From an uncultured Bacteroidota bacterium (GTDB taxonomy: Bacteria; Bacteroidota; Bacteroidia; Flavobacteriales_F; PHOS-HE28): DNA of 64,000 nt. The position numbers and the translations under genes are program-made. The notes under the pieces are model-generated. The model made no database searches and was not told the DNA's origin. It saw nothing but the letters and a program-made list of their open reading frames with translations. Shown here piece by piece: positions 15,979 to 24,372 of this stretch (positions within the stretch are counted from its first letter, which is position 1; every line of letters starts with the position of its first letter). The stretch spans positions 124,001-188,000 of the forward strand of contig CADEDY010000001.1 of the NCBI GenBank assembly GCA_902826215.1, written 5' to 3'.

Positions 15979-16000
15979 TCGGTGCGCGATCGGAGTTCTA

Positions 16001-16738
16001 TTGGAAATGCCGATCATGCGCAACAACCAACATTCCTGGCGCCAAGCCAGGGCGGCCATGGGCCAACGTCTTTTTCTCGGTGCTGTCGTAGCCGGGTCGC
16101 TTTCCTTGGTGGCTTTTGAGTGGCGGAGTACGGATATTCGGGAGCGTCCTAGCGATCCGTTCGAAGATGACCGTATTACGTTGGAACCACAGCTCATTGT
16201 CACCGTCGCAGCGCCTCCGACCAAGGCCCCGGAGCCATTGGTCCGAACATTGGGTCTGAATCCAGTTGCGACTCCTCAACCCACTGCGGATCCAGCTCCG
16301 GACCCCGGTCCCGATATGGGTGATCCTGTGGTTGACCCCGGTCCAGCACCGGACCCTTCACCTACTGCATCCGAAGGACCGTTTGAACCCCCAACAGGCT
16401 ACGTGCCAGGCCGTTCCATCAAACCACACTTCGAGCAATGTCTTCTCGAAGACCCCGAAGCCGTGGATCCCTGCACCGAGGAACGGATCCTTGCACATCT
16501 TCAACGGAAGTTCCGCATGCCGACCTCGGTATCGGGCAAAGTGCGTACGACGGTCACCTTCAGTGTGGAGGTGGATGGTACGATCGGTCGTGTTGTGTGC
16601 GCGCCGAGGGTGGACCCCGAAGTAGCCCGTGAAGTGGAACGCGTACTACGGTCCATGCCCCGTTTCATTCCTGGAAGTCAGGGTGGTGTCGCCGTGCCGG
16701 TGTACTATCAGATCCCATTGAGTCTGATGGTCAGTTAG
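16001..16738 (+). CDS. TonB-like energy transducer protein
   Basis: A 245-residue protein with a short cytoplasmic basic N-terminus, one membrane anchor (LFLGAVVAGSLSLVAF), a long Pro/Asp/Ala spacer (PDPGPDMGDPVVDPGPAPDP) and a C-terminal domain whose VRTTVTFSVEVDGTIG and VERVLRSMPRFIPG match the TonB C-terminal fold (a strand with V-DGxI, then a helix and MPxWxPG). Such proteins pass proton-motive energy from an ExbBD complex to outer-membrane receptors. No exbBD or receptor gene is adjacent. The start could also be Met6. It lies 22 bp after the response regulator gene and ends with a terminator, so it may be the third gene of that operon. Confidence 0.75.
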   Translation: MEMPIMRNNQHSWRQARAAMGQRLFLGAVVAGSLSLVAFEWRSTDIRERPSDPFEDDRITLEPQLIVTVAAPPTKAPEPLVRTLGLNPVATPQPTADPAPDPGPDMGDPVVDPGPAPDPSPTASEGPFEPPTGYVPGRSIKPHFEQCLLEDPEAVDPCTEERILAHLQRKFRMPTSVSGKVRTTVTFSVEVDGTIGRVVCAPRVDPEVAREVERVLRSMPRFIPGSQGGVAVPVYYQIPLSLMVS

Positions 16739-16760
16739 ATCGAACGCGCCTGAAAGAATG

Positions 16761-16794
16761 AAGGCGGACCGGATGGGGTTCGCCTTTCTCTTTC
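16761..16794 (+). terminator. Rho-independent terminator after the TonB-like gene
   Basis: aaggcggacc (16761-16770) pairs with ggttcgcctt (16778-16787, one G-U pair) and is followed by tctcttt. Confidence 0.75.
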
Positions 16795-16830
16795 AAGAAA
16801 AGGCACTTCAACCACCTACAATGTCACGGG

Positions 16831-17616
16831 TCATAGGCAAGCCGTGCGTCCCCCATCCACCGGCAGATTGATGCCGTTGATGTAAGCGCCATCGGGTCCA
16901 GCAAGGAAGGCGATGGCTGCAGCGATCTCCTCCGGCCGCGCGAAACGACGGAGTGGAATCTCGTGCATCATTTCGGCTCGAACGGCATCCTCGCTAATGC
17001 CCGTCTTTTGGGCCTTATTATGAATGATACTGGCCAAGCGTTCAGTTTCTGTGGCACCGGGCAGCACGTTATTCACCGTGATACCGTATGGGCCAAGCTC
17101 ATTGGCCAGGGTCTTGCCCCAGTTGGCAACAGCACCACGTATGGTGTTGCTGACCCCAAGGTTCGGTAAGGGTTGCTTCACACTGGTGCTGATCACATTG
17201 ATGATCCGCCCATGACCACGCTCTTTCATGCCCGGCACGATGGCGAGCACCAATGTTTGGAAACCGAGTAGGTGTTGGGCGAATGCACTCGCGAAAGCTT
17301 GCACGTCGGCTTCGTGCGCTGGGCCTGGAGCCGGACCTCCGGTGTTGTTCACCAGAATATCCACGGGTGCCCCTTTCACATAGGCCTCGATGACCGGTTG
17401 GAACACGGCTGGCTCGGAAAGGTCTGCAACGAGATGCCCATGTACCGCGCCTCCTAGGGTAGAAAGTTCGGCTACTGTTGTGACCAACCGTTCGGTATCG
17501 CGCGCCAAAAGTGTGACGCGGCAGCCGTGCTGGGCCAGTGCTATCGCCGTTGCTTTCCCGATGCCTTGGGTGCTTCCACACACCAAGGCGTGCAGGCCGT
17601 TCATGCTGTTCTCCAT
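16831..17616 (-). CDS. SDR-family protein lacking the usual Tyr-x3-Lys
   Basis: A 261-residue Rossmann-fold protein. The NAD(P) loop is GSTQGIGKA (residues 14-22), the NNAG-type motif is NNTGG (90-94), and the C-terminal part (AAAIAFLAGPDGAYINGINLPVDGG) is typical of classical short-chain dehydrogenases. The catalytic region reads ISTSVKQPLPNLGVSNTIRG, with Gly in place of the usual Tyr and Arg in place of Lys, so ordinary proton relay chemistry is unlikely. Similar atypical SDRs occur near kynurenine-catabolism genes in Bacteroidota, which fits the other genes here, but its reaction is not known. ATG 17616 follows a TACCTTTG element by 8 nt; Met5 is an alternative start. Confidence 0.8.
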   Translation of the reverse strand: MENSMNGLHALVCGSTQGIGKATAIALAQHGCRVTLLARDTERLVTTVAELSTLGGAVHGHLVADLSEPAVFQPVIEAYVKGAPVDILVNNTGGPAPGPAHEADVQAFASAFAQHLLGFQTLVLAIVPGMKERGHGRIINVISTSVKQPLPNLGVSNTIRGAVANWGKTLANELGPYGITVNNVLPGATETERLASIIHNKAQKTGISEDAVRAEMMHEIPLRRFARPEEIAAAIAFLAGPDGAYINGINLPVDGGRTACL

Positions 17617-17624
17617 GGTGCGTC

Positions 17625-17632
17625 CAAAGGTA
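17625..17632 (-). promoter_or_regulatory. -7 promoter element of the SDR gene
   Basis: TACCTTTG matches TAnnTTTG exactly on the minus strand, 8 nt before ATG 17616. Confidence 0.6.
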
Positions 17633-17695
17633 GCCGAGCGAGAATGCAGGTGATCCTGTGGTTAAAGTGAAAGTGATGGGCTGGCTTCCACTGGT

Positions 17696-17703
17696 TAAGT
17701 TTG
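17696..17703 (+). promoter_or_regulatory. -7 promoter element of the GEVED protein gene
   Basis: TAAGTTTG matches TAnnTTTG exactly and gives a leader of about 35-40 nt before ATG 17744. Confidence 0.55.
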
Positions 17704-17743
17704 TGCTCGGCTAACATCCATTGAACTAACCAAGTATCACCGA

Positions 17744-19438
17744 ATGAAACACCAGTACCTTTCAGTTCCATTGCTCGTATTGGCCATCACGGCCGGCACG
17801 GCTAGCGCACAAACAGCGAAGCCGCGTCCAGAGAAAGCAACGTCCGTATTGCAGACCATCCGCCCTATCGGCACCCACGCGCGTCCTGCTATGGAGAACC
17901 GCGGTGGTGGCAACGACGAGTGCGCAACGGCGACCATGATCACCGTAACGAGCGATTGCTCGGGTTCCATCGCCGTTTATGATGCAACGGACGCTACTGA
18001 ATCCCAACCCGCTATCCTGTGCAATGGATTCACATCGCCCGAAGCACGTGATCTCTGGTACAGCTTCGTAGCAACGGGTGTTGTTACCTCGATCACCGTT
18101 GAAGGCACGTTGACATTCGACGCAGTGCTCGAAGGGTTCTCTGGTGCTTGTGGAAGTTTGGTGTCCGCTGGATGCGCCGATGCCACTTTTCCGCCAGCAA
18201 CGCCCGTAAATACCACGGAGACACTCACGATGGCGACCAACGTGGGCGATACCTACTATGTGCGCGTTTATTCCTATTGGTCCCCGGAGCCGACGGACTT
18301 CGAGTTCACGCTTTGTGCATATTCCCCGTCCAATGTTCCTGCGAACGACCAGTGCTCGGGTGCTGATAACCAGAACGTAGCTGTTGGCAGCTCCGTGACC
18401 TTCACCGGCGACAACACGGGCGCATTGGATACCGAAGGCCTCGGACAAGGATCCGTTTGGCACTCGTTCACGACAACGGAATGCTCGAACGTAACCGTTG
18501 ATTATTGCGGCACCGAGCCCGCCTTCGGCAATGGTTTCGTCAGTTTGTTCAATGGCTGTCCATCCACTACAGTGGTTGGGACCGCAGATTTCGACGCATT
18601 GACCTGCCCCGATGGCAATTTCACACTGCGTTACAGTAACCTCCCAGCTGGCACGTGGTACTACCCGGTCATGCTGGACGAGGCGAACGGTGCCATCGGA
18701 GCGTATACGATCAATGTGACATCGACCGCCCTGCCCCCAGGCTATTGCGATGCTAGCGCTGCCGCTTGTGATGAGCGGATCGCAAATGTCACGATCGGAA
18801 GTTTGAACAACCCAAGTGGTTGTTCAGATGGCTCCGTTGTTGACTTTACGGACCAAAGTTTCAGCATCTACCAGAATGAGACATTGCTCATAACGGTGCT
18901 GAATGGTGATACTATTTACGCGTCGGATGCCGTCGGTGTTTGGGTGGATTGGAATCAGAACGAGAGTTTCTGCGAGGCGAATGAATTCGTGCTCCTGACC
19001 TCGGACGATGCTGGCCAAACCTTCACCGGGCTTGTGTACGCTCCGGCTGATGCGCCATTGGGCACCACGCGCATGCGTGTTCGTATGACCTTCAATGAAC
19101 TACCGAAGGCGTGCGGTGCAGCAGATTACGGTGAAGTTGAGGACTATTCCGTAGTTGTGGAGTTGGGAAACAGCGTGAAGGAGATCAACACCTTGGATTG
19201 GTCGGTGTTCCCGAACCCGAGCACCGGCGACATGACCGTTCGCTTCGGTGGCGTTGATGCCAAAGTGGTGATCGAACTGTTCGATGTGGCAGGCCGTACC
19301 GTGCACCAAGAGCAGCGTCAACTCTTCAATGGTCAGCAGGTGGCTTTGGGCTTGGCTGGCAAGTTGGCCCACGGCGCATACACCCTTCGCTTGAGCAGCC
19401 CAGAAGGCCGTTCGGAGCAGCGCGTGGTGGTTCAGTGA
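17744..19438 (+). CDS. Secreted GEVED-domain protein with type-A T9SS sorting domain
   Basis: A 564-residue protein. A signal peptide (MKHQYLSVPLLVLAITAGTASAQ) is followed by two beta-sandwich modules. The second (about 205-330: GSSVTFTGDNTGAL to LPAGTWYYPVML) is homologous to the first module of the next gene. A GEVED domain follows at about 340-470 (VGVWVDWNQNESFCEANEF, then RMRVRMTFNE and YGEVEDYSV, the motif that names the family). The last 75 residues (VFPNPSTGDMTVRFGG to HGAYTLRLSSPEGRSEQ) are a type-A T9SS sorting domain. It is expected to be exported and anchored to the cell surface or released. Function is unknown. It has its own promoter and a strong terminator. Confidence 0.88.
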   Translation: MKHQYLSVPLLVLAITAGTASAQTAKPRPEKATSVLQTIRPIGTHARPAMENRGGGNDECATATMITVTSDCSGSIAVYDATDATESQPAILCNGFTSPEARDLWYSFVATGVVTSITVEGTLTFDAVLEGFSGACGSLVSAGCADATFPPATPVNTTETLTMATNVGDTYYVRVYSYWSPEPTDFEFTLCAYSPSNVPANDQCSGADNQNVAVGSSVTFTGDNTGALDTEGLGQGSVWHSFTTTECSNVTVDYCGTEPAFGNGFVSLFNGCPSTTVVGTADFDALTCPDGNFTLRYSNLPAGTWYYPVMLDEANGAIGAYTINVTSTALPPGYCDASAAACDERIANVTIGSLNNPSGCSDGSVVDFTDQSFSIYQNETLLITVLNGDTIYASDAVGVWVDWNQNESFCEANEFVLLTSDDAGQTFTGLVYAPADAPLGTTRMRVRMTFNELPKACGAADYGEVEDYSVVVELGNSVKEINTLDWSVFPNPSTGDMTVRFGGVDAKVVIELFDVAGRTVHQEQRQLFNGQQVALGLAGKLAHGAYTLRLSSPEGRSEQRVVVQ

Positions 19439-19460
19439 TCAATTCACTCCATTCCAAAAG

Positions 19461-19485
19461 AGGCGGGCTTCGGTCCGCCTTTTTT
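19461..19485 (+). terminator. Rho-independent terminator with UUCG tetraloop
   Basis: aggcgggc and gtccgcct form an 8 bp stem capped by ttcg, followed by a run of Ts, 22 bp after the GEVED gene stop. Confidence 0.9.
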
Positions 19486-19637
19486 GCGTTCGGATGAATT
19501 CCCCTTGAAAAGGTGATGGACCGGGTTGCGATGCGGAGCATGCGATCGTGGAAAAGTGGGCGATCACCTGCTCGGGGGCGGTGCTCGGGCACGGCATCTT
19601 TGTACCTCCCAGCCTAAAACATACGCGTACGAAACAC

Positions 19638-22600
19638 ATGAAGTTCCCGAAGAAGGTTCCTGGTCTTGCTGTGCTTGCCCTCCTGGCGACCACGGTCACA
19701 TTGACATCGGCCACATCGCTGCGAGCCCAGAATGGCGGTCAGCAGTTCCATGCGAGCTCCATCTACACGAACCCAGCAGCACCTCCCCCGGCTCCCACTC
19801 CGGCCCAAGGCGTCGTGCCGACCAATGCGGATTGCGCAAACGTTACGCCTGTCGCTGTCTCCATCGGAGGCTCAGTCACCGTCAGCGGCAACAATACGGG
19901 TGCCCCGGTGAATGCCATTTTCGGCTCGGCATTGGTCTGGGAGGCGTTCACGACAAACACATGTACCGACTTCACGGTCGGCTATTGTGGCACCTCTCCG
20001 GCATTCGCCAGTACGTTGATCTCCTTGGGTGTTGGATGTCCACTGACCAACTTGGTGTATAACAACAACGCGAACGTATTCCAGAATTTGTGCGGGGATG
20101 GAAATTTTTCGGTTGTGTTTCCCAACCTTCCAGCGGGCACCTACTACTTTCCGGTGCTTGAGGCTGCGGGGTCCTCTGGCGACTACACTTTGGTATTCTC
20201 TGCTGCCACATGTACGGGTGCACCTCCCGCCAATGCAATCTGCGCAGGAGCGGTTGAATTGATGGTCGGCACCGATTGCTCACCGATTACCGGCAGTGTT
20301 GATCAAGCTACTGCAGCTGGAAACACCGGTACGGGATGCACCGGTGCCGATATCTCGGACGGCGTATGGTATTCTTTCGTGGCCACGGAAGCAGATATGA
20401 GAGTGACCGTGGTGCCTAGCCCACAATTCAATGCCGAGATCCAGATCTTCGAGGGAGATTGTGTCGAATTCGGTGAACTGACTTGTGTTACGGGCCCGAA
20501 TGTGGGAGTCTTGACACAACTGAACGCAAGCGATCTGACCATCGGCGAGACTTACCTGATACGGGTGGCGGACTGGTACGCAGGAACTCCGCTTACAACC
20601 ACCTTCACCATTTGTGCAGAAGGCGTTTCCGGAACGGATTGCGACGCAGCATCCGGAACATTGACACCCGTTGACCCCAACCCCTGTTCTTCGGGTAACC
20701 CGGTGAATTTACTGTCTACCTGGACCGGATCGGTAGTGCCATCCGGTTATCAAGCCATCTTCCTGCTCACGACGGGAGCCAACCAGGTGATACGCCAAGG
20801 AGCCTTCACACCCTCGTTCAATGTTTCCAACATCGGGGAGTACACGATGCACACCTTGATCTTCAACAACGAACTCGACTTGGGAGGGCTCGTTTTCGGA
20901 CAATCCGTGCTTCAGGATCTGAACGGCATGTTGATCCAAGGCGGCGGTACGATCTGCGGAAACTTGGATATGGTAGGAGCGACCTTCAACGTGACCGAAT
21001 GTGGGCCTCCTTGTGATGCGCTTGCGGGTACTTTGACGCCGGATACGACTTCTGTTTGTTTGGACATGGGTTCGGCTTCGATCGGTGCCACGCCGAATGA
21101 GGACTCCGTGGTTCCTGATGGTTTTTCGGTGGTGTATGCATTGAGCTTCGGGACGGGTCAGGTGATCGTGGCAGGGGGGGAGACACCCTCCTTCGCCGTG
21201 GAGAACACAGGTGACTATACCATTCACACCTTGATATACGATTCCTTGACCTTGGACCTTGGAACGGTCGAATTCGGCGTGACCACGGTCGCGGATCTGA
21301 TCGCACTGTTCTCTCAAGGAGGGGGGGGCATTTGTGCCAACATCGCCGTGAACGGTACGGTGATCAATGTACAGGATTGTACGACCACCTGCGATGCGAA
21401 CGCTGGTACGCTCACAGCGGTGGAGGCCGACGTTTGTTTCCTGGACGGTCCTACAGCCATCGCCGCGACGGTGAACGATGATGCGAACGTGCCTTCCGGT
21501 TTCGAGACCCTGTACCTATTGACGACCGATGTGGACCAAGTGATCCGGTCGGCGAGTTTCAGCCCTTCTTTCAACGTATCCGAGATCGGTGCTTACACGA
21601 TCCACACGTTGGTGTATGATCCCGTCACTACGGATCTGGGTTTCGCCACCTTCGGAGTGACCCAGATCGGCGAGGTGAACGACCTTTTGCTGCAAGGAGG
21701 AGGTGAGCTTTGCGGCAGCTTGGATCTGGTCGGGGCGGCGATATCGGTTGCCGTATGTTGCCCAGCGGATGCAGGCACACTCACGGCGGATGATGCATCC
21801 GTGTGTTTCCTGAACGGCCCCACCACGATCAGTGCCACCCTGAATGGAGATGCGTTCATCCCTGTGGATTTCGAGGTCATCCATGTGCTCACATCCGGCG
21901 TGGATCTGGTGATCGAAGCGGCGAACGCAACGCCTGAATTCCCAGTTCTTGCAGCTGGTGAATACACCATTCACACCTTGATCTATGACCCTGCAACCTT
22001 GGATCTTGGCATCATCGAGTTCGGTGTTACCACGGCCGCAGCGGTGAATGCTCTTCTGGTACAAGGTGGTGGGTCGATCTGTGCGAGCCTGGATCTGAAT
22101 GGGGCGCCGGTTTTCGTAGAGGATTGTTCGCCAGAGAACGACGATTGCACCAATGCGCTGGAATTGCCGATCGGCTTGATCGAGGATTGCCTCAATAGCT
22201 CTGTGTTCGGGGATAATACATATGCTACGCAGGAAGTTGGGAACGAGCCCTCATGCAGCACCACCACCTCGAGCTACGCAGATGTTTGGTATGTCTTCAA
22301 CAGTGGTGAGAACACCGAAGTGAGCATGTACTTCGACCCCGGAACGATGACGGACTGGGCCGTCACAGTGAGCGATGCTTGTTCAGGCGGGATCGAGCTT
22401 GTGTGCGAGTTGGCGCCGGTGGCCGAGGTCGTCATCACCACGGTGCCGAACACGAACTACTGGGTGCGGGTCTACAGCAATTTGGAACTGGGTACTGGCG
22501 GAGAGTTCGAATTCTGCCTCACGGGCGCTATCCCGACATTCGTTTGCGACGGGGCCGAAGTCTTCACCAACAACGACGAAACCGCATTGTCCATTTGTCA

Positions 22601-23150
22601 GGATGGCGACGCCGATGTGGTGGACTTCTACACCACCACCAGTTCGGTGGAATCCTACATGTTCATTGTTACCGATGGGTCTGATGTGATCGTTGCCCCG
22701 ATCGCGGACAATTCCCTGGACTTCAACGCCCTGCCTCTGGGTCAGTATCGCGTGTGGGGTGTTTCGTACAACGGTGACCTGGTAGGCCTCGATATCGGTT
22801 CGAACATCAACGACGTGACCAGCACGGGTGCGTGCTTGGAGATCAGTATGAACTTCGTTGACGTGAACGTGGAGATCTGTAGCGGTATCATGGAAAGCGC
22901 GGCGGTCCTGGGCCACCTATATCCGAATCCGACCACAGGTTCATTCAATCTCGATTACGTTGGGCCTGATGCAAAGGTGATACTTGACATCTTGGACGCA
23001 AGCGGCCGATCAGTGTTCAATGAGCGCATACAAATGGCTTCAGGTCAGCGCGCTCAAGTGGAGTGCGGAATGAGCTTGGCCGCCGGGATCTATACGGTTC
23101 GTCTGAACGCTGCAGGGCAGGTCCAGAACCTGCGTTTGGTGATCCAGTAG
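19638..23150 (+). CDS. Large secreted repeat protein with type-A T9SS sorting domain
   Basis: A 1170-residue protein. ATG 19638 is chosen because it starts a signal peptide (MKFPKKVPGLAVLALLATTV); 30 upstream codons have no such character. Residues about 55-190 resemble the second module of the preceding gene (VGYCGTSPAFAS, then FPNLPAGTYYFPVL), so the two genes share a duplicated module. Four tandem repeats of about 124 residues follow (see 20640-22130), then a beta module with DVWYVFNSGENTEVSMYF, a degenerate fifth repeat-like unit (FVCDGAEVFTNNDE on), and a type-A sorting domain (LYPNPTTGSFNLDYVG to AAGIYTVRLNAAG). Surface adhesion or a structural role is possible. It ends in a strong terminator. 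Confidence 0.87.
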   Translation: MKFPKKVPGLAVLALLATTVTLTSATSLRAQNGGQQFHASSIYTNPAAPPPAPTPAQGVVPTNADCANVTPVAVSIGGSVTVSGNNTGAPVNAIFGSALVWEAFTTNTCTDFTVGYCGTSPAFASTLISLGVGCPLTNLVYNNNANVFQNLCGDGNFSVVFPNLPAGTYYFPVLEAAGSSGDYTLVFSAATCTGAPPANAICAGAVELMVGTDCSPITGSVDQATAAGNTGTGCTGADISDGVWYSFVATEADMRVTVVPSPQFNAEIQIFEGDCVEFGELTCVTGPNVGVLTQLNASDLTIGETYLIRVADWYAGTPLTTTFTICAEGVSGTDCDAASGTLTPVDPNPCSSGNPVNLLSTWTGSVVPSGYQAIFLLTTGANQVIRQGAFTPSFNVSNIGEYTMHTLIFNNELDLGGLVFGQSVLQDLNGMLIQGGGTICGNLDMVGATFNVTECGPPCDALAGTLTPDTTSVCLDMGSASIGATPNEDSVVPDGFSVVYALSFGTGQVIVAGGETPSFAVENTGDYTIHTLIYDSLTLDLGTVEFGVTTVADLIALFSQGGGGICANIAVNGTVINVQDCTTTCDANAGTLTAVEADVCFLDGPTAIAATVNDDANVPSGFETLYLLTTDVDQVIRSASFSPSFNVSEIGAYTIHTLVYDPVTTDLGFATFGVTQIGEVNDLLLQGGGELCGSLDLVGAAISVAVCCPADAGTLTADDASVCFLNGPTTISATLNGDAFIPVDFEVIHVLTSGVDLVIEAANATPEFPVLAAGEYTIHTLIYDPATLDLGIIEFGVTTAAAVNALLVQGGGSICASLDLNGAPVFVEDCSPENDDCTNALELPIGLIEDCLNSSVFGDNTYATQEVGNEPSCSTTTSSYADVWYVFNSGENTEVSMYFDPGTMTDWAVTVSDACSGGIELVCELAPVAEVVITTVPNTNYWVRVYSNLELGTGGEFEFCLTGAIPTFVCDGAEVFTNNDETALSICQDGDADVVDFYTTTSSVESYMFIVTDGSDVIVAPIADNSLDFNALPLGQYRVWGVSYNGDLVGLDIGSNINDVTSTGACLEISMNFVDVNVEICSGIMESAAVLGHLYPNPTTGSFNLDYVGPDAKVILDILDASGRSVFNERIQMASGQRAQVECGMSLAAGIYTVRLNAAGQVQNLRLVIQ
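20640..22130 (+). repeat. Four tandem ~373 bp protein-coding repeats
   Basis: Units begin near 20640, 21012, 21390 and 21762. Each encodes CDAxAGTLT at the start, a VPxGF turn, GxYTIHTLxYDxxTxDLG in the middle, QGGGxIC, and ends with LDLxGxxxxVxDC. Cysteines at both ends are conserved. Divergence is moderate, so the amplification is not recent. Confidence 0.85.
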
Positions 23151-23164
23151 GAACTGAAGGATCC

Positions 23165-23202
23165 AACAGAACAGGGCGGGTGCATACCCGCCCTGTTCTG
23201 TT
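23165..23202 (+). terminator. Strong hairpin terminator
   Basis: A perfect 17 bp stem, aacagaacagggcgggt pairing with acccgccctgttctgtt, with loop gcat, begins 14 bp after the stop codon at 23150. It is the longest perfect stem among the terminators here. Confidence 0.85.
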
Positions 23203-23259
23203 ATAGTATGTGTCGTAACCTATTGAACAGCAGTGACGTATCATCGGGAAACTCTCCCC

Positions 23260-23778
23260 ATGCGTTGCCATTTGCACACTCTCCTGATCGCGCTGCTATT
23301 CGGTATCGTATCCCCAGCACTCATGGCACAAGAGCCGTTGTTGCTCCCCATTCAAGGCCGCGTATTCGACGCAGAGAAGAAGTTGGAGGGCTGTGAGGTG
23401 ATCACGTTCAAAGGCAACGAACGCATCAACAGTCAAGTGACGGATCGCAGCGGACGTTTCGAAATGGTGCTGGATCTTGGTGAAGAGTTCGCCATTGAAT
23501 TCCGGAAGGAGGGCTTCTTAGCGAAGCGGATCCTTGTGGATACACGAGCAAACCTTCCAAAGGACGTGGTCGAGATCATACCGATCGAAATGGCCATGAA
23601 CATGTTGCCGGCCGCCAAGTACGAAGGGGCTGACACAGATGCTTTGGATTTTCCGTTCGCCATCGTGCAGTACAACAAGGCGGCGAAAGCCTTCATTCAG
23701 GACAACCAGTATACCGCGGATATGATGCGCACCAACGGGGCATTGCTGCTCATGAGCGGACGGGCTGGAAAGAAGTGA
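23260..23778 (+). CDS. Periplasmic carboxypeptidase-regulatory-like (transthyretin-fold) protein
   Basis: A 172-residue protein with a signal peptide (MRCHLHTLLIALLFGIVSPALMAQ). ATG 23260 is preferred over the upstream codon at 23233 because it starts this peptide. The mature part begins with LLPIQGRVFDAEKKLEGCEV and continues VTDRSGRFEMVLDLGEEFAIEFRKEGFLAKRI, the beta-strand pattern of CarboxypepD_reg-like domains (GxVxDxxxxLxGxxV, then TDxxGxF). The C-terminal helix (FAIVQYNKAAKAFIQDNQYT) is typical of Bacteroidota proteins where this domain stands alone. Its role is unknown. It lies 110 bp after the T9SS cargo gene, separated by a terminator, and 52 bp before the dioxygenase gene. Confidence 0.7.
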   Translation: MRCHLHTLLIALLFGIVSPALMAQEPLLLPIQGRVFDAEKKLEGCEVITFKGNERINSQVTDRSGRFEMVLDLGEEFAIEFRKEGFLAKRILVDTRANLPKDVVEIIPIEMAMNMLPAAKYEGADTDALDFPFAIVQYNKAAKAFIQDNQYTADMMRTNGALLLMSGRAGKK

Positions 23779-23803
23779 TCCAGGGCCACATCACGCAGGG
23801 TAG

Positions 23804-23811
23804 TAACTTCG
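23804..23811 (+). promoter_or_regulatory. -7 promoter element of the 3-HAO gene
   Basis: TAACTTCG followed by GCG, 19 nt before ATG 23831. It is the same octamer as at HD-ppk1 and the aldehyde dehydrogenase. Confidence 0.45.
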
Positions 23812-23830
23812 GCGCAACAAGCCGAGCACC

Positions 23831-24361
23831 ATGCCCATCCGAAGACCTTTCGACCTCCGCAAGTGGATCACCGACAATCGTGCGTTGCTGAAACCGCCTG
23901 TTGGGAACAAGAACCTCTACACCGAAGCTGGAGATTACATCGTAATGGTCGTGGGCGGACCGAATGCCCGCAAGGATTACCATTGGAACGAGACCGAGGA
24001 GCTCTTCTATCAGCTCGAGGGCGATATCGAAGTGGGGATCCAAGAAGACGGCCGCGCTGTGACCATTCCGATCAAGGAAGGAGAGATGTTCCTGCTTCCG
24101 GGTCGCGTTCCTCACCAACCTCGCCGCGGTCCGAACACGGTTGGCTTGGTGATCGAAGTGAAGCGCGATGATCGGGAACTGGAGGATGGGTTGCAGTGGT
24201 ATTGCGAGAATTGCAACAACCTCCTGTACGAGTACCGCTTCGTGTTGCACAACATCGAAAAGGACTTTCTACCGCGCTTCCGCGAATTCTACGCAAGTGA
24301 GGAGCATCGTACGTGCAAGCAGTGCGGACAGGTGATGGAAGCGGATCAACGCTTCGTGTAA
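23831..24361 (+). CDS. nbaC: 3-hydroxyanthranilate 3,4-dioxygenase
   Basis: A 176-residue cupin enzyme of the expected bacterial length. The iron ligands His51, Glu57 and His95 lie in [13 protein letters not shown] and VPHQPRRG. The C-terminal rubredoxin-like iron site is present as CENC (125, 128) and CKQC (162, 165), at the same residue numbers as in the Cupriavidus metallidurans enzyme as I remember it. It opens the ring of 3-hydroxyanthranilate to 2-amino-3-carboxymuconate semialdehyde (ACMS). The gene is 11 bp upstream of the ACMS decarboxylase gene, so they form an operon with consecutive reactions. Confidence 0.95.
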   Translation: MPIRRPFDLRKWITDNRALLKPPVGNKNLYTEAGDYIVMVVGGPNARKDYHWNETEELFYQLEGDIEVGIQEDGRAVTIPIKEGEMFLLPGRVPHQPRRGPNTVGLVIEVKRDDRELEDGLQWYCENCNNLLYEYRFVLHNIEKDFLPRFREFYASEEHRTCKQCGQVMEADQRFV

Positions 24362-24372
24362 GACCCTCGGTC

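Noticed and set aside
19548-19637. Upstream extension of the 1170-residue cargo gene
   Set aside because: Lacks signal-peptide character; the peptide starting at ATG 19638 is complete.
20640-22130. CRISPR array or noncoding satellite
   Set aside because: Repeats are 373 bp, coding, and lack spacers.
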